A stretch of 64,000 nucleotides of DNA from NCBI GenBank assembly GCA_019722365.1, contig JADFUC010000750.1:1178001-1242000 (forward strand), read 5' to 3'. Below the pieces are notes generated by a model. That model made no database searches. It saw only the letters and a list, made by a program, of their open reading frames with translations, and had not been told where the DNA came from. This DNA comes from Lithospermum erythrorhizon. Lineage: Eukaryota > Streptophyta > Magnoliopsida > Boraginales > Boraginaceae. A program made the position numbers and the translations under genes. Below are positions 38,290 through 55,138 of this stretch, piece after piece. Position 1 is the first letter of the stretch. Every line of letters starts with the position of its first letter.

Positions 38290-40530
38290 AAGTTACAAAA
38301 CTACAATTCCCAATCATCATAAATTAATTCATGCTTCGGACTCTTCTTTGTAGTCTTTTCAGCGTCTATTGTGTTACTCTTCGTCTTCTTCAATTTCTTC
38401 TTGATATACTTAGATCATCGAAGACATATCTTTTTCCATGTCTTTTATCTTGCATCCTATGCTCGGCCGCGTCGATCGCCAGTGCACACACATACTTCAA
38501 TCGCCCGAGCTTGTAAGTGAGCGTCTTTGAGTGTATTGCTTAGCTTAAAACCATAAATGCCGAGTTCAGCTATTGTCGACATAGGGATAGAAAATATTTC
38601 TTTTTGCCATCTTAAGATAAGACGGAAACAAGGCTTCCTTGCTGCGCCCACCATTTTAATATATCAAAGGATTTTTTATCATTATATTGACTCGATTCAA
38701 AGTTAGTAGATAAATATTGAGTTAACTTCGTTAAATTGTCTTGTGGGCGAATTTGGATCAATTTCACCTAAAGCTTGTAGCATTTTAAAGGTGATCATGT
38801 TGACTTCGTATTTAACTCCGTCTGGGGCATTAAAACTTTGTATACTACTTGAAGATTTGTGGCCTTACCTTGTCCATACCTTGATTGGTATTTGCTATAC
38901 GTATTATTATATATATACGTTTCAATTCGATCTTTCCATTTTGAACATCAAAACTCTTTAGTTACGGATTAAAGGGTAGTAAAGATTCATAATAAATTTC
39001 ATAGAAATTAAAATGCTTTAATTTAGCGTTACAGGATCAAGATTATACCAATTGCATAAGCATGTGGGATAGGATGAAAATATTTTAAAACTTATCTTTC
39101 ATGTCGAGGAATCATATGCCATGACATAATCATTTCTATGTTTAGTCATATGAATGGAGAGATTAACGACACACATTCTAAAGAAGCAAGATGAATATTT
39201 GGCTCAGTTGGAGTTGAAAAAAAGCTTTAGTATAATGCTTTAAGTGGCTCTAAAAACTTAAGTAATTGTAACAATGTTTCCAATTAGTATATGTGAGTAA
39301 TTACGTAATACTCACCAATCGAACATATACTCATAAAAATGGAGATTTCTTTCTTATACATATAATACGCGAACTAGTAGATCGTAAAGTCGAGTTCCAT
39401 CCTAGTTTCACAATCAAAATTTAATTTCTTAAACTTCTTGCAGGAAGCCTCGACCATTTTTTTATATTCATGTCTTACCCCTTGCATTAACAACAAAATT
39501 AACGGCTTCTGAATTGATAAAAATAAACTCATCGGACAACTTTTATTCCATCTTTAGCATTTAATTGAAGGACGTGACATAAACATCTAACATGGAAAAG
39601 TTCACTAAAATCTGGTTTAATAGGCATCTTTCATTTTTCATTTGAAACGATATTAGCGGACGCATTATCAAATGAAATTGAAGTAATCTTGTTCAAACAT
39701 TTGTAATCATTGGCACATGCGAGTATACCTTCAGAAATTTAAATATTGTTATGTTTAGCAATCGATCTAAAATATATAATTCTCCTTTGTAAGACCCAAT
39801 CTTGATCAATCCAATGACATGTTACACACATTATATCAAAATCAAAAAAGACACCAATATCACTAGTCAAACACATTTTATAAGGCAAATTCATAAAAAT
39901 TGTTACCTAGAAGCTCTCTTTCTTTTTTTAAAATATTTAAAAGCATAGGTTCGTAAAGTAATGCGAGGATACGTATAGCCGGGGATTAACGACATTTTGA
40001 ATCCATTTAGTAAAAACGCCATCCATCATGACTGATTAAAAAGGCAAAAAGAACTACCCGATTACAAATTTCATAGTTTGATCCCTATAAGAAGATGCTA
40101 AAAAAAGTTCTTACGGTTTGGATATCGATAGTTCCTTGTGTACCACCCTCCCATACTTATCTTTAGTGATCTTATGACCAGCTAAGTGTCTAGCAGATGA
40201 CGATTCCCCCTTTACCCCCGCCCGTTTTTCCATGATAGGTAACCTTACAATTTAGCCACAAGTTGCCGTTTGTTGTTGTTTTTCACGGTCTCCATTAAAA
40301 TATTTCCAAATCCATGAAGTTTTTTTTCCTTTCATTAGTAGTATCCGTAGCACTAGATTGAGAGTTAATAATGGGTAGTTTGGCCATCACGATCATCATC
40401 TCTAAATTAACATAATCATTAGACATGAACATACTAGCACTAGCACTTTGAACATTTTACCAAGATTACGTTTTTGATGCCATTAATTTAGAAGAACAAA
40501 TATCACAATTTATAAAAAGTTGGTAGATAA
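38290..40530 (-). pseudogene. hAT transposase pseudogene (BED finger to C-terminal dimerisation domain)
   Basis: Order on the minus strand is correct for a plant hAT transposase. Near 40330-40130 lies SWIWKYFNGDREKQQQTATC, then SSSARHLAGHKITKDKYGR, a damaged BED zinc finger. The middle (40100-38700) is broken by stops and frameshifts. Near 38640-38460 the C-terminal dimerisation block reads EIFSIPMSTIAELGIYGFKL, then SNTLKDAHLQARAIEVCVCT, matching the family pattern IP.STVASE.AFS...R..L....EAL.C..DW with a frame slip. No intact frame exceeds about 65 codons, so the protein cannot be made. Confidence 0.7.
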
Positions 40531-40739
40531 TACCGAACCGGAGATGGAGCAATGTAGGATTGTAGATTGTAGATTGGAATGAACAAGCCCACGCCTTGAG
40601 ATAGAATCCTTAAATTTCAATATAATTCTTCAATATAAGATTTTGAGATTGCTTGTTATTGCTTTGAGTTTGCTTACAAATGATTGTGAATTGTGAGAAA
40701 TGAAGGAAGGTATTATCCCCTTTTATAGACCTCTCCATG

Positions 40740-41215
40740 GTGTTTTTTGACTTTCTGCAAGCAATAAACGTGGTAACGTTTAAATTAAACGGTACCACGT
40801 TTATTACCAACGGCTTATAGCGGCTGTTGGTACTAAGCGTGGTACGGTTGCAGCGGTACCACGTTTGGCTCTAAAATAACCCGTTATATAACCGTTAATA
40901 ACTAAGCGTGTACGTTGAAATCAACGGTACCGCGTTGACCATACAAATGGCAGATTATTACAATATAGCCGTTACAAAACTAGCCGTTGGGCTAACAAAC
41001 GTGGTACCGTTTAAAACCAACGGTACCCGCGTTGTTCAGGAAAATGGTGAAATGCGTGGCCAGTAATTTATTATAAGGGACAAACGTGGTACCGTTTGGT
41101 ATTAAACGGTACCACGTTAAGCCTTTAAAAGTGGGCCTCGAACCGAATAGGGGCCCAGTAACCCCTTAACGGGCCGGGCCGGGCACGGTTAAGTTGGATA
41201 AGGGGCGATTACTCC
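40740..41215. repeat. hAT subterminal palindromic repeat cluster
   Basis: At least five copies of an arm pair, AACGTGGTACCGTTT ... AAACGGTACCACGTT with 5-10 bases between arms, occur near 40768-40803, 40835-40866, 40905-40936, 41000-41032 and 41083-41120. Similar pairs lie at the other ends of elements A and B. The cluster ends in the GC-rich stretch GGGCCGGGCCGGGCACGG at 41180-41197. Such clusters are typical transposase-binding regions of hAT elements. The terminal inverted repeat itself was not resolved. Confidence 0.65.
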
Positions 41216-41629
41216 TCGCTCCTTAAGATTTGAGAATTTGAATTTGGATCTACAAATTACATACATTTATATTCACTCATAATAAAATAAATATAGATGT
41301 GATTTGATTTGAGAAATATATATCCAATCCTTTGATATATTCAATGACACTGATTGCAAAATTATTATAATATGAAAATATGAAAACTAAAAATTGAAGT
41401 CTGAAAACTGAATGTCTGAAACTGAATGTCTAAAACTGAATTATAACTGAATCTGAATACTGAAAATATTTAGATGTTTGATAACAGTTCAAAGAAAAAG
41501 ACTTAAATTGAGTTGTATTGACAACTTTACCCCTACTCTATTTCATTGATATATATTCATCATCCATTAAATAAATAATACAACAATAGATAAATAAATA
41601 TTATTAATATGAATAGAATAAATAATATG
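41216..41629. other. AT-rich spacer, no gene seen
   Basis: This contains short repeats of CTGAATGTCTGAAACTGAA type at 41395-41460 and nothing else recognisable. Confidence 0.4.
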
Positions 41630-42204
41630 ATTACTAAAATATATTATTAATTATTATTATTATAATTGTTATAGTATTATTATCATTAATAATAATAATA
41701 ATAATTATTATTGTTATTATTATTATTTTTACATTATAGTTATTATTATCATAATTTTTTATTTATTTATTATTATTATTTTTATTTTTTACATTTATTA
41801 CTATTATTATTATTATTATTTATTATTTGTATTTTTGTTACTATTATTGTTTTAATTTTTATTTCTATTATTATTAGTAGTATTACTATTATTGTTATTA
41901 TTGTTTTTTATTTTTTGGTAGTATTAATTTTGTTTTTTATTTTTTATTTTTTATTTTTTATTTATTTTTTATTATTTCTATTAATTTTATTATTATTTTT
42001 TGTTATTATTTTTATTTTTATTAAAATTCTTATTATTAATATTATTTTATTATTATTATTACTATTTTTATTATATATGATTATTCTTATTATTTTTTTT
42101 ATGTTTTATTATTATTATTACTTTTAGTATTTTTTATTTTTATTATTATTATTTTTATCATTATTATTAATTTTTTATTATTTTATTATTTTCAGTATTA
42201 TTAC

Positions 42205-42247
<43 letters not shown>

Positions 42248-42625
42248 TTGTTTTTGTGTATTATTATTTTTTTGTTTTTTTATTATTATTATTATTTTCT
42301 TCTTTATTATTATTATTATTACTTTTTATTATTATTATTATTATTATTTATTATTCTTATTATTAAATTATTATTATTATTATTATTATTATTATGATTA
42401 TTCTTTTTGTTTTTATTATTATTATTGTTATTATTTTTATTTTTGTTATTATTATTATTGTTTTTATCATTATTATTTTTATTATTATTATTACTATTAT
42501 TATTATTATCATTATTATTTATATTATTTATTTATTTATTTTTTAATATTAATATTTTTGTTATTATTATTATTATTATTATTTAATTATTATTATTATA
42601 TTATTAATAATAATAATAATGAAAC
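41630..42625 (+). repeat. (ATT)n / (TTA)n low-complexity tract, ~1 kb
   Basis: Almost the whole segment is made of TTA/ATT triplets and T-rich variants on the plus strand, with only rare G or C. The 138-codon open frame at 41711-42127 is a translation of this repeat (Leu, Ile, Phe, Tyr only) and should not be called a gene. The tract is flanked at both ends by complementary AATAATAATAATAAT-type runs, so the ends can pair. Confidence 0.92.
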
Positions 42626-42939
42626 AATATGTAAATTTGAACTTTTAATAAACTACGACACCAAGAGGAGAAAAATAAGTAGAGAATTTTAACTTAATTT
42701 CTTTTTAAGGATTTTGATAAAATGGCAATTTATTAACTACTTAAAATAATTCATTAACAAACAAACTTAATAAATTAAGTATTTAATTAATTAATTTTAA
42801 GTGTTTAATGAGTTTAACAAACACCCTTTAAGTGGCCAGGAGTGCTCACAACTACTTGATGTTAAACCTGTCCGAATTTTAATGCGTAAATAGATTAGAG
42901 GTGATGGATCAATTTTTCCCTTCTTAAGCATTAAGCGAA

Positions 42940-43440
42940 GATATGCTTGGCAGAGCACCTACCCGACACCGTAAGGGTTTAGTGTCGGTCGGTGTCGGTA
43001 TATGACGGCCTTTGTCGGAGGAGACACTAAATTTCATACCGACGAAACCCGAGACTCACGTAGAGATATTACGATCCACGTTTGGGTTAATTTGCCAATG
43101 ATAGCGAAACGCGTGAGCATTTTAATTTCTTTTGATTTATTTTATTACAGGCACTTTACGACACTTTATTTAATTAATTTTATTTTGATTTATTTTATTG
43201 CAAAGCCTACCGACACTTTATTTAATTAATTTTATTTTTTATTTATATTACCGGCATGTTTATAATACGACAATATGTTGAAGATCGACACAAAACAACA
43301 CCACATATATGCACTAAACCGGCTACCCGACGCGACCGGCGCCACGTGGTAAATTTTTCGAAAAATTACGCGGCTTGGATCTTTTAACATTTGCGAAAGC
43401 AGAAATTTGAAATTATAATATCTTAAAAAACGGGGCAAAC
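42940..43440. repeat. unclassified GC-richer repeat with a GTGTCGGT motif
   Basis: AGTGTCGGTCGGTGTCGGTA at 42982-43001 and GACACTAAATTTCATACCGA stand out. A 39-bp unit beginning CGACACTTTATTTAATTAAT is duplicated at 43159-43197 and 43211-43250. ACACTAA-type ends hint at a CACTA-like fragment, but neither terminal repeat nor transposase is seen. Confidence 0.35.
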
Positions 43441-46200
43441 AACATACAAAAACATCAAAAACAATATAAACACATCAAACAAAATATCAACAACAACATA
43501 AACATCAAATAATAATAACACAAAATACTGTAAAAACATGAACAACAATATAAACAAAAACTTGAACTCACGACCTCTCGTCTCTAGATCATTTGCATTA
43601 TCTTAACCAATAGGTAATGTAAGTCTCAGCAACATAAACATATCGAAATGACTAGAATGAAGCCAACTCTATTACTCTAGTACGAAGATAGTAAGATTAA
43701 AGAATTGGTTGATGCTCAAATGCTCACCATAATAAACAATAATTAATGTATGCCAGCATATTTCTTCTTCCAACTAACATGATGCGAGAAAAATGGAAAA
43801 TCCGCCCAACGAATAAAGACACTTCATCCCCCTGGACCAAACCACTTAATTCACTCTCTAAAAACCCAACTCAATTCTTGAATTCAATCTACTTTCAACC
43901 TAAATACAAATATCGAAGTAAAAACCTCATCATATAAGATCCCAACCTTCAATAAATAGGAATGTACATAACTTCTACCGTCTCCATCCAGCCAACCTAA
44001 TAACAATTCTAAAGTGAATTTCTTCTACTATAACTTAATGAGTATATACGATACCAACATAAAATGAGTTTAGCACCAATAAGTGAGTAATAAATTCTTT
44101 TCAAGAACATTAATTTTCAATAAAATCAATTTATATTTAATCAATGAATGGCTCATTTTTTGTTGGTGATATTGAAAGTTCACCGAAGCCGAGTCAGGAA
44201 AACCAACTTGATATGCAGCATTTGCTACATCTTGTTACAAACCTTTAATAGATGTTCTTCAATGGCCTACAAGCAATTGCCCCTATATATGATTAATTTT
44301 AATATCATCGACTTTCTTTGTCATAGTTATTTCCAGAATACTAAATTTATTAATACCATTACTACACATGGCAATTATTTAATGTACTGGACATTTAAAG
44401 AAATATATTCAAATGAAGTGGAGCATGAAGTAATACAATCATAAGAAAATGCCTGTAAAAATGTTAAAACCAGCTCCCTACTATATTGTATCATCCTTAT
44501 AGGGAAATGAATGAATTGATACTATATAAATAAGTAAAAATATTAAAAAGTAGGAGACAGGGCGATTTTTTAATTTAAAAAATGAATATATTAAATCTTT
44601 TATTTGGGGAAGGGCGGCAACCCTCTTTGTTCCTTCATTTCCGTAGTGCCAATAAGTAAATCATTTTAACTAGGGAAATATAATGATCACAATTATTTCT
44701 TACTGATCATCAATTTTAATTGAGAACTGATTTTATTTTTTTAATGTCGTTCGAAGTTTTATTTTCTTTAAATGTTATGGGATCATCCTGGAGACATAAG
44801 AAAAAAATATGCATGGGATCGGAAGATGGAGAATACGAAGGAGAATATTAAGTAATTAATTATGTATGTATATAGTACTACGTATAGTATACATCAATAT
44901 CATGCCAACTTAAATGAGGAACATATATTGCACTGGTGTAAGTGAAACCAACTTGAACAACGTCATTAAATCGATCTTAGAAGAGAGGCCACCCTCCCCA
45001 TCCATCGCCTCCGACTGAACAAATATTTTGGTGTATGACAATTGCACAATAAAACCAACATAAACAATACACACATAATGATAAACAAGTAAGATTAACC
45101 AACACATTGTTTAATTGAACGATGCAATTGAGTTCGGACAACTAACAATAATTAATTAAAACTAAATCTTGTACCACCATCCTTATTAATCGGATGGCCA
45201 TCCTATAGTTCCATATTGGAAACTTATATCCTATATATATCATATTATTTTCATGAACTTTAAGAAAATGTATCATTTTTTCCTTCGAAAATGTTAGATC
45301 ATAATGAACAATCAATATTAAGGAAATTAAAACATTGGCATTTGATGTTAACCCAACGACTATTAAGGAAATTAAAACATTGGTCAATTATTATTAACTC
45401 CTTATTGATCTAGATCAGAATAGATATGTTACCAACGGGCTTATCATTAATTAATCACTGATGTTTTACATGTCATCTTCTTGAATACGACCTAGTAGAA
45501 TTTTTGAAGCTTGTATATTGTCACTCACTCTCACTGTTTATTTTCTGTTTGCTTATTAATTAATTGAAGCTTAGACAGAATGCTTAACCTTTTTTTTTCC
45601 TAGACCAGCATGTATACTATCTAATACCTTAGTCCTGAAGTTAACTCTTACTAACGATAAGATTAAAATGAACTCAACGTATTTTACTAATAACATGATA
45701 ATTTTAGATCAATGAAAGTTATGCTATAGACTTACAGTTACAAAGTTTGTTATTAGTTCTAACAATCATATTAATATAAACTCATAACAATTTCTTTAAT
45801 TCGAACATATTTAACTGTTAATTCGGATTGAATATGTTGGTTAGCATTAAAGCTTAGGACTTAGGGTTGCTATGGTAATACATGCTGCAACGTAATAAAT
45901 TACCTAGGGGTGGCCTGGTAAGAGTGTAACTTCGTAAGGATACCGATTAGTTGAAAATCAGAGACCTTAAATGTCATTTTAGCAGATGTATTTACTTTAA
46001 TGTTAGTTGTTCAACATCTCTCCCCCCTCCAAGTAATTTAATTGACTTCACAATTCAATTAAATGTTATGGTTCAAAATCATCAAAGCTAGTTAGTAATG
46101 CAAGAAAATGTTACTCTTAAGTGCACTGGCATAAATTCACGGGCACTTCACCAACTTATCATGTTCCTTAGCTTGCATTGAGTTGTGTTAATTTATCCAT
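43441..46200. other. intergenic, AT-rich, no gene recognised
   Basis: Short frames at 43746-43937, 44148-44444 and, on the minus strand, 44910-45107 and 45142-45387 have no recognisable domain. A direct repeat TAAGGAAATTAAAACATTGG occurs at 45319 and 45363. This segment includes the distal promoter of the secreted peptide gene. Confidence 0.4.
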
Positions 46201-46228
46201 TCTTTTTTTTTTCTGTAATTCACGAGCC

Positions 46229-46236
46229 TATTTAAG
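46229..46236 (+). promoter_or_regulatory. TATA-like box of the secreted peptide gene
   Basis: TATTTAAG lies 108 bases before the ATG at 46344, with a CT-rich, intron-free leader between. Position and spacing fit a plant core promoter, but the start site is inferred. Confidence 0.45.
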
Positions 46237-46343
46237 TCCCCTCATTTGCTTCTCATTTCACAAAACAATTCTTACTTCAGTATTCCATTCTAGCAATATT
46301 CCTCTGTTTTCTTGAAAAACGTCCAAACATAAGTATAATAAAA

Positions 46344-46643
46344 ATGTCTACTTCTTATGTCTTAATTGCACTCTTGAGCCTTTTGATCCTTTCTTCCCAA
46401 ATAGATTCGACAATGGCTAAGCGGAAGTTCCCGTCTAGCGCCCCGAGTACGATGATTTCGAAAGATTATGGAACATTGAAGCCTGACTTGAGTAACAAGA
46501 AACACCATGTTCTCAGTGACAAAGACATCAAGAATTGCAAGCCTAAAGGGGTGAGGCATGCATCTGCGCCGAGCCGTTTTGTTAACATGCATCCTTTTAG
46601 TTCTTTGGGATGCTCCACTGGGAGAAATGAACAGAAACCATGA
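46344..46643 (+). CDS. small secreted peptide precursor with an IDA-like core
   Basis: A single open frame of 99 residues encodes a clear signal peptide (MSTSYVLIALLSLLILSSQI, cleavage likely near residue 20-25), then a basic, Ser/Lys-rich variable region. Near the C-terminus it carries KPKGVRHASAPSRFVN (residues 66-81). This resembles the extended motif of IDA/IDL peptides (PKGVPIPPSAPSKRHN): it keeps PKGV, SAPS, a following basic residue and the final Asn. It loses the PIPP core and the RH before the Asn, and is followed by 18 residues where IDA usually ends. A second SAPS lies at residues 32-35, and two Cys are at 65 and 90. A peptide hormone precursor is the best reading. A secreted short Cys protein of another kind is possible. 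A TATA-like box and CT-rich leader support expression as a gene. Confidence 0.6.
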   Translation: MSTSYVLIALLSLLILSSQIDSTMAKRKFPSSAPSTMISKDYGTLKPDLSNKKHHVLSDKDIKNCKPKGVRHASAPSRFVNMHPFSSLGCSTGRNEQKP

Positions 46644-47914
46644 ATATGTATTGGCAAGATCATATACTGCTGGTGTTTGTAAATGTTTGTGTTGTATTTA
46701 TGAAGATGTTGGACTAGTTATGTAAGGCCTGGAAGCTTGGAGACAATTGGGATTCTGCTACTACTACTACTATTAGTATTAATGGTTGTTATCGTTATAG
46801 GATTAGGTAATTCAATTTTGGGATGAAATTCTGTGATCCAGTATGAAAGTAAGGATCGTGAGATTTATGTTTTACATTATGTGATGCTTCTAAATGATCT
46901 CCATAGTATTAGTTATGGTGAATTGTTGCTCATGTATTTCTTATAATGTAATGATGAATGGTGATCAATCTTTGTAAGCCGGTGTTGTTAAGTGTGATTC
47001 TCAATATCTTAAATTATCAAATTTTATAACTTTAACAGACACATAATATTCAAATAATTATGTTGATAATAAAATAGACTATAAGTCGTGATCTGTGATC
47101 TGTTATCGTGATTGATGACATGATCCCATCACTTAAGTATGAACCTTGGCAAAGTCCTGCTGCACTCTCCCACACATATTTAACCTGGAAATTCCCTGCA
47201 TCCTTAGCCAACGTTTCGTTTTCAAAATGAATATATCTAGCTACTGTAACCAAGATCATTTTGTCCCTCAAGCTCATTCACTACTAGTAAGTAGTAACAT
47301 AAAATGAGATGTAAAGGACAATGAGGGGAAATTAAGGAGGAGAAAATAAATATGTGCACGGATATTTGCTTGGCCAACCAAATACACTCCTTCCTTCTAA
47401 CACCATACTCATAAATGCACACGAATTCTTATTCTTCTCTTCTAACGCCTTACTCATAAATGCACACGAATTCTTTTTTTTTTTTTAATAGTTAATATTA
47501 CAAAAATTCTTATTCTTCTCTATCTATTATCATTGATTCAACTTTGTAGACAAAACAATTAATTTACATTCCAAGGTATAACTTATTTTGAATCAATATT
47601 CTATAATATTTTTTAAATGTATCTATAATATTTCCAAACATTTTTTATCTTTAAGATTCCGAAATTATATTTGAAAATGAAACTATGAACCATGAACATC
47701 ACTTACGGAAAAACAAACACATAAGTCCTAACAATATCTTAACAAAAGTCGATAATACGAAAGGATCTTGTGTTGTTATCCAACTAGTTTAGCAAGAGAA
47801 CAAGTTAAACATAATAAGATAAACAAGTCCAACATCTTTAAGTATCATTACTAATATGGAAATTGCGTACAAGTGTAATACAAAGCAAATAAATACTCGA
47901 ACTTGCAAGAACTT
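46644..47914. other. intergenic between the peptide gene and CDC48 3' end
   Basis: The first ~250 bases are presumably the 3' UTR of the peptide gene (a run of ACTACTACTACTATTAG at 46759). A minus-strand frame at 47050-47277 (75 codons) is protein-like but unrecognised. No other gene is supported. Confidence 0.4.
47390..47475. repeat. tandem duplication, ~45-bp unit
   Basis: CTTCTAACACCATACTCATA then AATGCACACGAATTCTT is followed directly by CTTCTAACGCCTTACTCATA then AATGCACACGAATTCTT. Confidence 0.85.
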
Positions 47915-52956
<5,042 letters not shown>

Positions 52957-53047
52957 CTTGATCTGAATTGAGAATTAGAGAGAGAAAATTTATAGAGAGA
53001 GAAAGTGAAATTGTGAAAATAGGGTTTTTGATAATTGAGAAATACGA

Positions 53048-53180
53048 GTTTATTTATAGAGATAGGAATTGGGTTGGGAAAAATCTAATTGTTTCCTATT
53101 TTATTGGTTTTTAAATTCAACCAAAGTTTGCTTATTGTTCAAGTTTTCTTTGGTAAGTATTTGGAACATTCCAGAACCTA
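53048..53180 (-). promoter_or_regulatory. CDC48 promoter: TATA box, CCAAT box and a heat-shock element
   Basis: On the gene strand TATAAATA lies at 53058-53051, about 95 bases before the ATG. A CCAAT lies at 53107-53103. A palindromic three-unit heat-shock element GAAcaTTCcaGAA lies at 53164-53176 (GGAACATTCCAGAACC on the plus strand). The sequence between TATA and ATG is CT-rich, as in a plant leader. The elements are seen directly; their activity is inferred from the pattern and position. Confidence 0.6.
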
Positions 53181-55138
53181 AACTAAATTGTTGGAAAACA
53201 CATGAAAAAAAAAAAGACTAACCTCACCCCAATAAGTTTCAATATTGAATTTTTAAAATTAAACTCAAATATTTTTATATATTTTTAATTCTAATAATAT
53301 GATAAATAAATTGGATGATGATTTTTTAAAAGGCATCCCTAGCTAATCTTCCTCCGTAGTGATGTAATCACACTTAAGTTTTTGGATAGAAATTACCGTT
53401 CATTCCTTTTATTTTATATTTTATCATCTCAAAAAGTTATTTATGCATATGTGATTCGTTTATAATTTTGATCATTTGGTTAATATTAATTAATGGTGCT
53501 AAGGTTATTGTGTAAATTGACTATTATAGGCTCAAAACTAAAAGCATGTGCATCAGCTTAACAAATAATCATCATTAATCAGTATATAATACTATTTTAG
53601 GATATTGAGATTCTTTCTATGTAAATGAGTTATAAATAAATAAAATAGGTCGAAAAAGAAAAACCGTTATTAGTGTGATCATTATCTTATAATTGATATT
53701 TTTAATGTTTTCCTAGCTAATAAAGATATATTCTTTCATCTTATGGAAAACGTAATAGATTTGTTCATACTCACCTCTACATGGAATTCAAGAAACAGAT
53801 TTGTATTATATAAAGTTAATAAAATATGCAAGTTATCATCTAAATTTTATTTTACACCTGACATATTTAAAGTATAAAATTGAATCATATTTCAAAATTA
53901 GAGTTCATACTAATAAATAATAATGGCATGCAATTTGTTGGTAAGCCCGAAAGAGCAAACGTCTGAATAAGCTAAAAAGCCCATGGAAGATTATCCATCA
54001 ATGATCAACCAATTCCAATAGGCAATAGTAGATTAGTAGCGTCCCAACTCCCAAAATCCACTTAGCTCAATTATGTATTTATGTGTATAAAAAAGGTTGA
54101 GCTCCAATCTAAAGGGCCCTTCACCATTCCTCTCCAGTTATGAGAATGTAGTAAATTAGTGAATGTGCCTTAATTGATCAAGATGAAGACGGTATGTCTA
54201 GCCTATTTTTCATCGTAAAATTCTTGTATCTATGAATCGAACTCACATTAATGTTCAATACACGTATACCATTTAAGTACTTCATCTGATCATCTCTGCT
54301 ATATTACCAACTGAAATATGTATGGGGGCCTCAACTTCATTTTATTTATCATTTTGTTATTAGTCTCAGTTATTTATCCTTCCCTCAACAATCATTAAAT
54401 GTGAAACTTGGTAAAATACCACTAGTCAACATCCGTGTTTAAATTAATATAACTCGAGTTCGGTGATAATTTGTTTAATTAATAAATGAATCAATTGGAA
54501 ATAAAATCAAACCCTATAAAGTTTAATCTGATTTTATTTCATCATAAACCAAACCGAAGTACCCAAGAGAGATCGAAAAATGGCAACAATATACACATGC
54601 CCAAATAGTATTTTTTAGCACTGAAATAACTATTTTATCAATGAGTATAACTTTCTCAATTACTACAATGTTGAAAGGATATGGATTTAGTCATTTAGGG
54701 AAATATTATCGATTGTTTTTTTTACTCTTTTCAAGGAACCATATGATATATATTTACAAAATATTTGAATTGTACATTATGCATTATCTTAAGAAACCGT
54801 TGTAGAAAATTCATGCCGTTATCTTCTCAACTATCTGGCTATCTGCTCATTGTATATATAGTCGATCAAGCAACAAAGTACAAAAGTTTAAAAGATAGAA
54901 AGGGAATTTGAAAGATCAGAGTCTCACATATTCATTTTATTAGCTGACTCACAACATAATAAACTTGTCAAAGCAAGAAACATAAAAATAATGTACAATA
55001 TTTAGGAGTCAAAAGAGAAGTTGATAATGTCTCATTTCTTTTGTACTAGTTGCACTCGGATCAAGACACACTAAGAGGACCAAGAATTGTTTTTTTTACT
55101 CATCACTCGACTACTTAACAAAACTATTTATTTGATGT
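53181..55138. other. intergenic between CDC48 promoter and the LRR gene 3' end
   Basis: AT-rich; no gene, RNA gene or mobile element could be supported. Confidence 0.4.

Noticed and set aside
41711..42127. 138-codon open reading frame of Leu/Ile/Phe/Tyr residues
   Set aside because: It is only the translation of the (ATT)n tract; no start context, no signal of selection.
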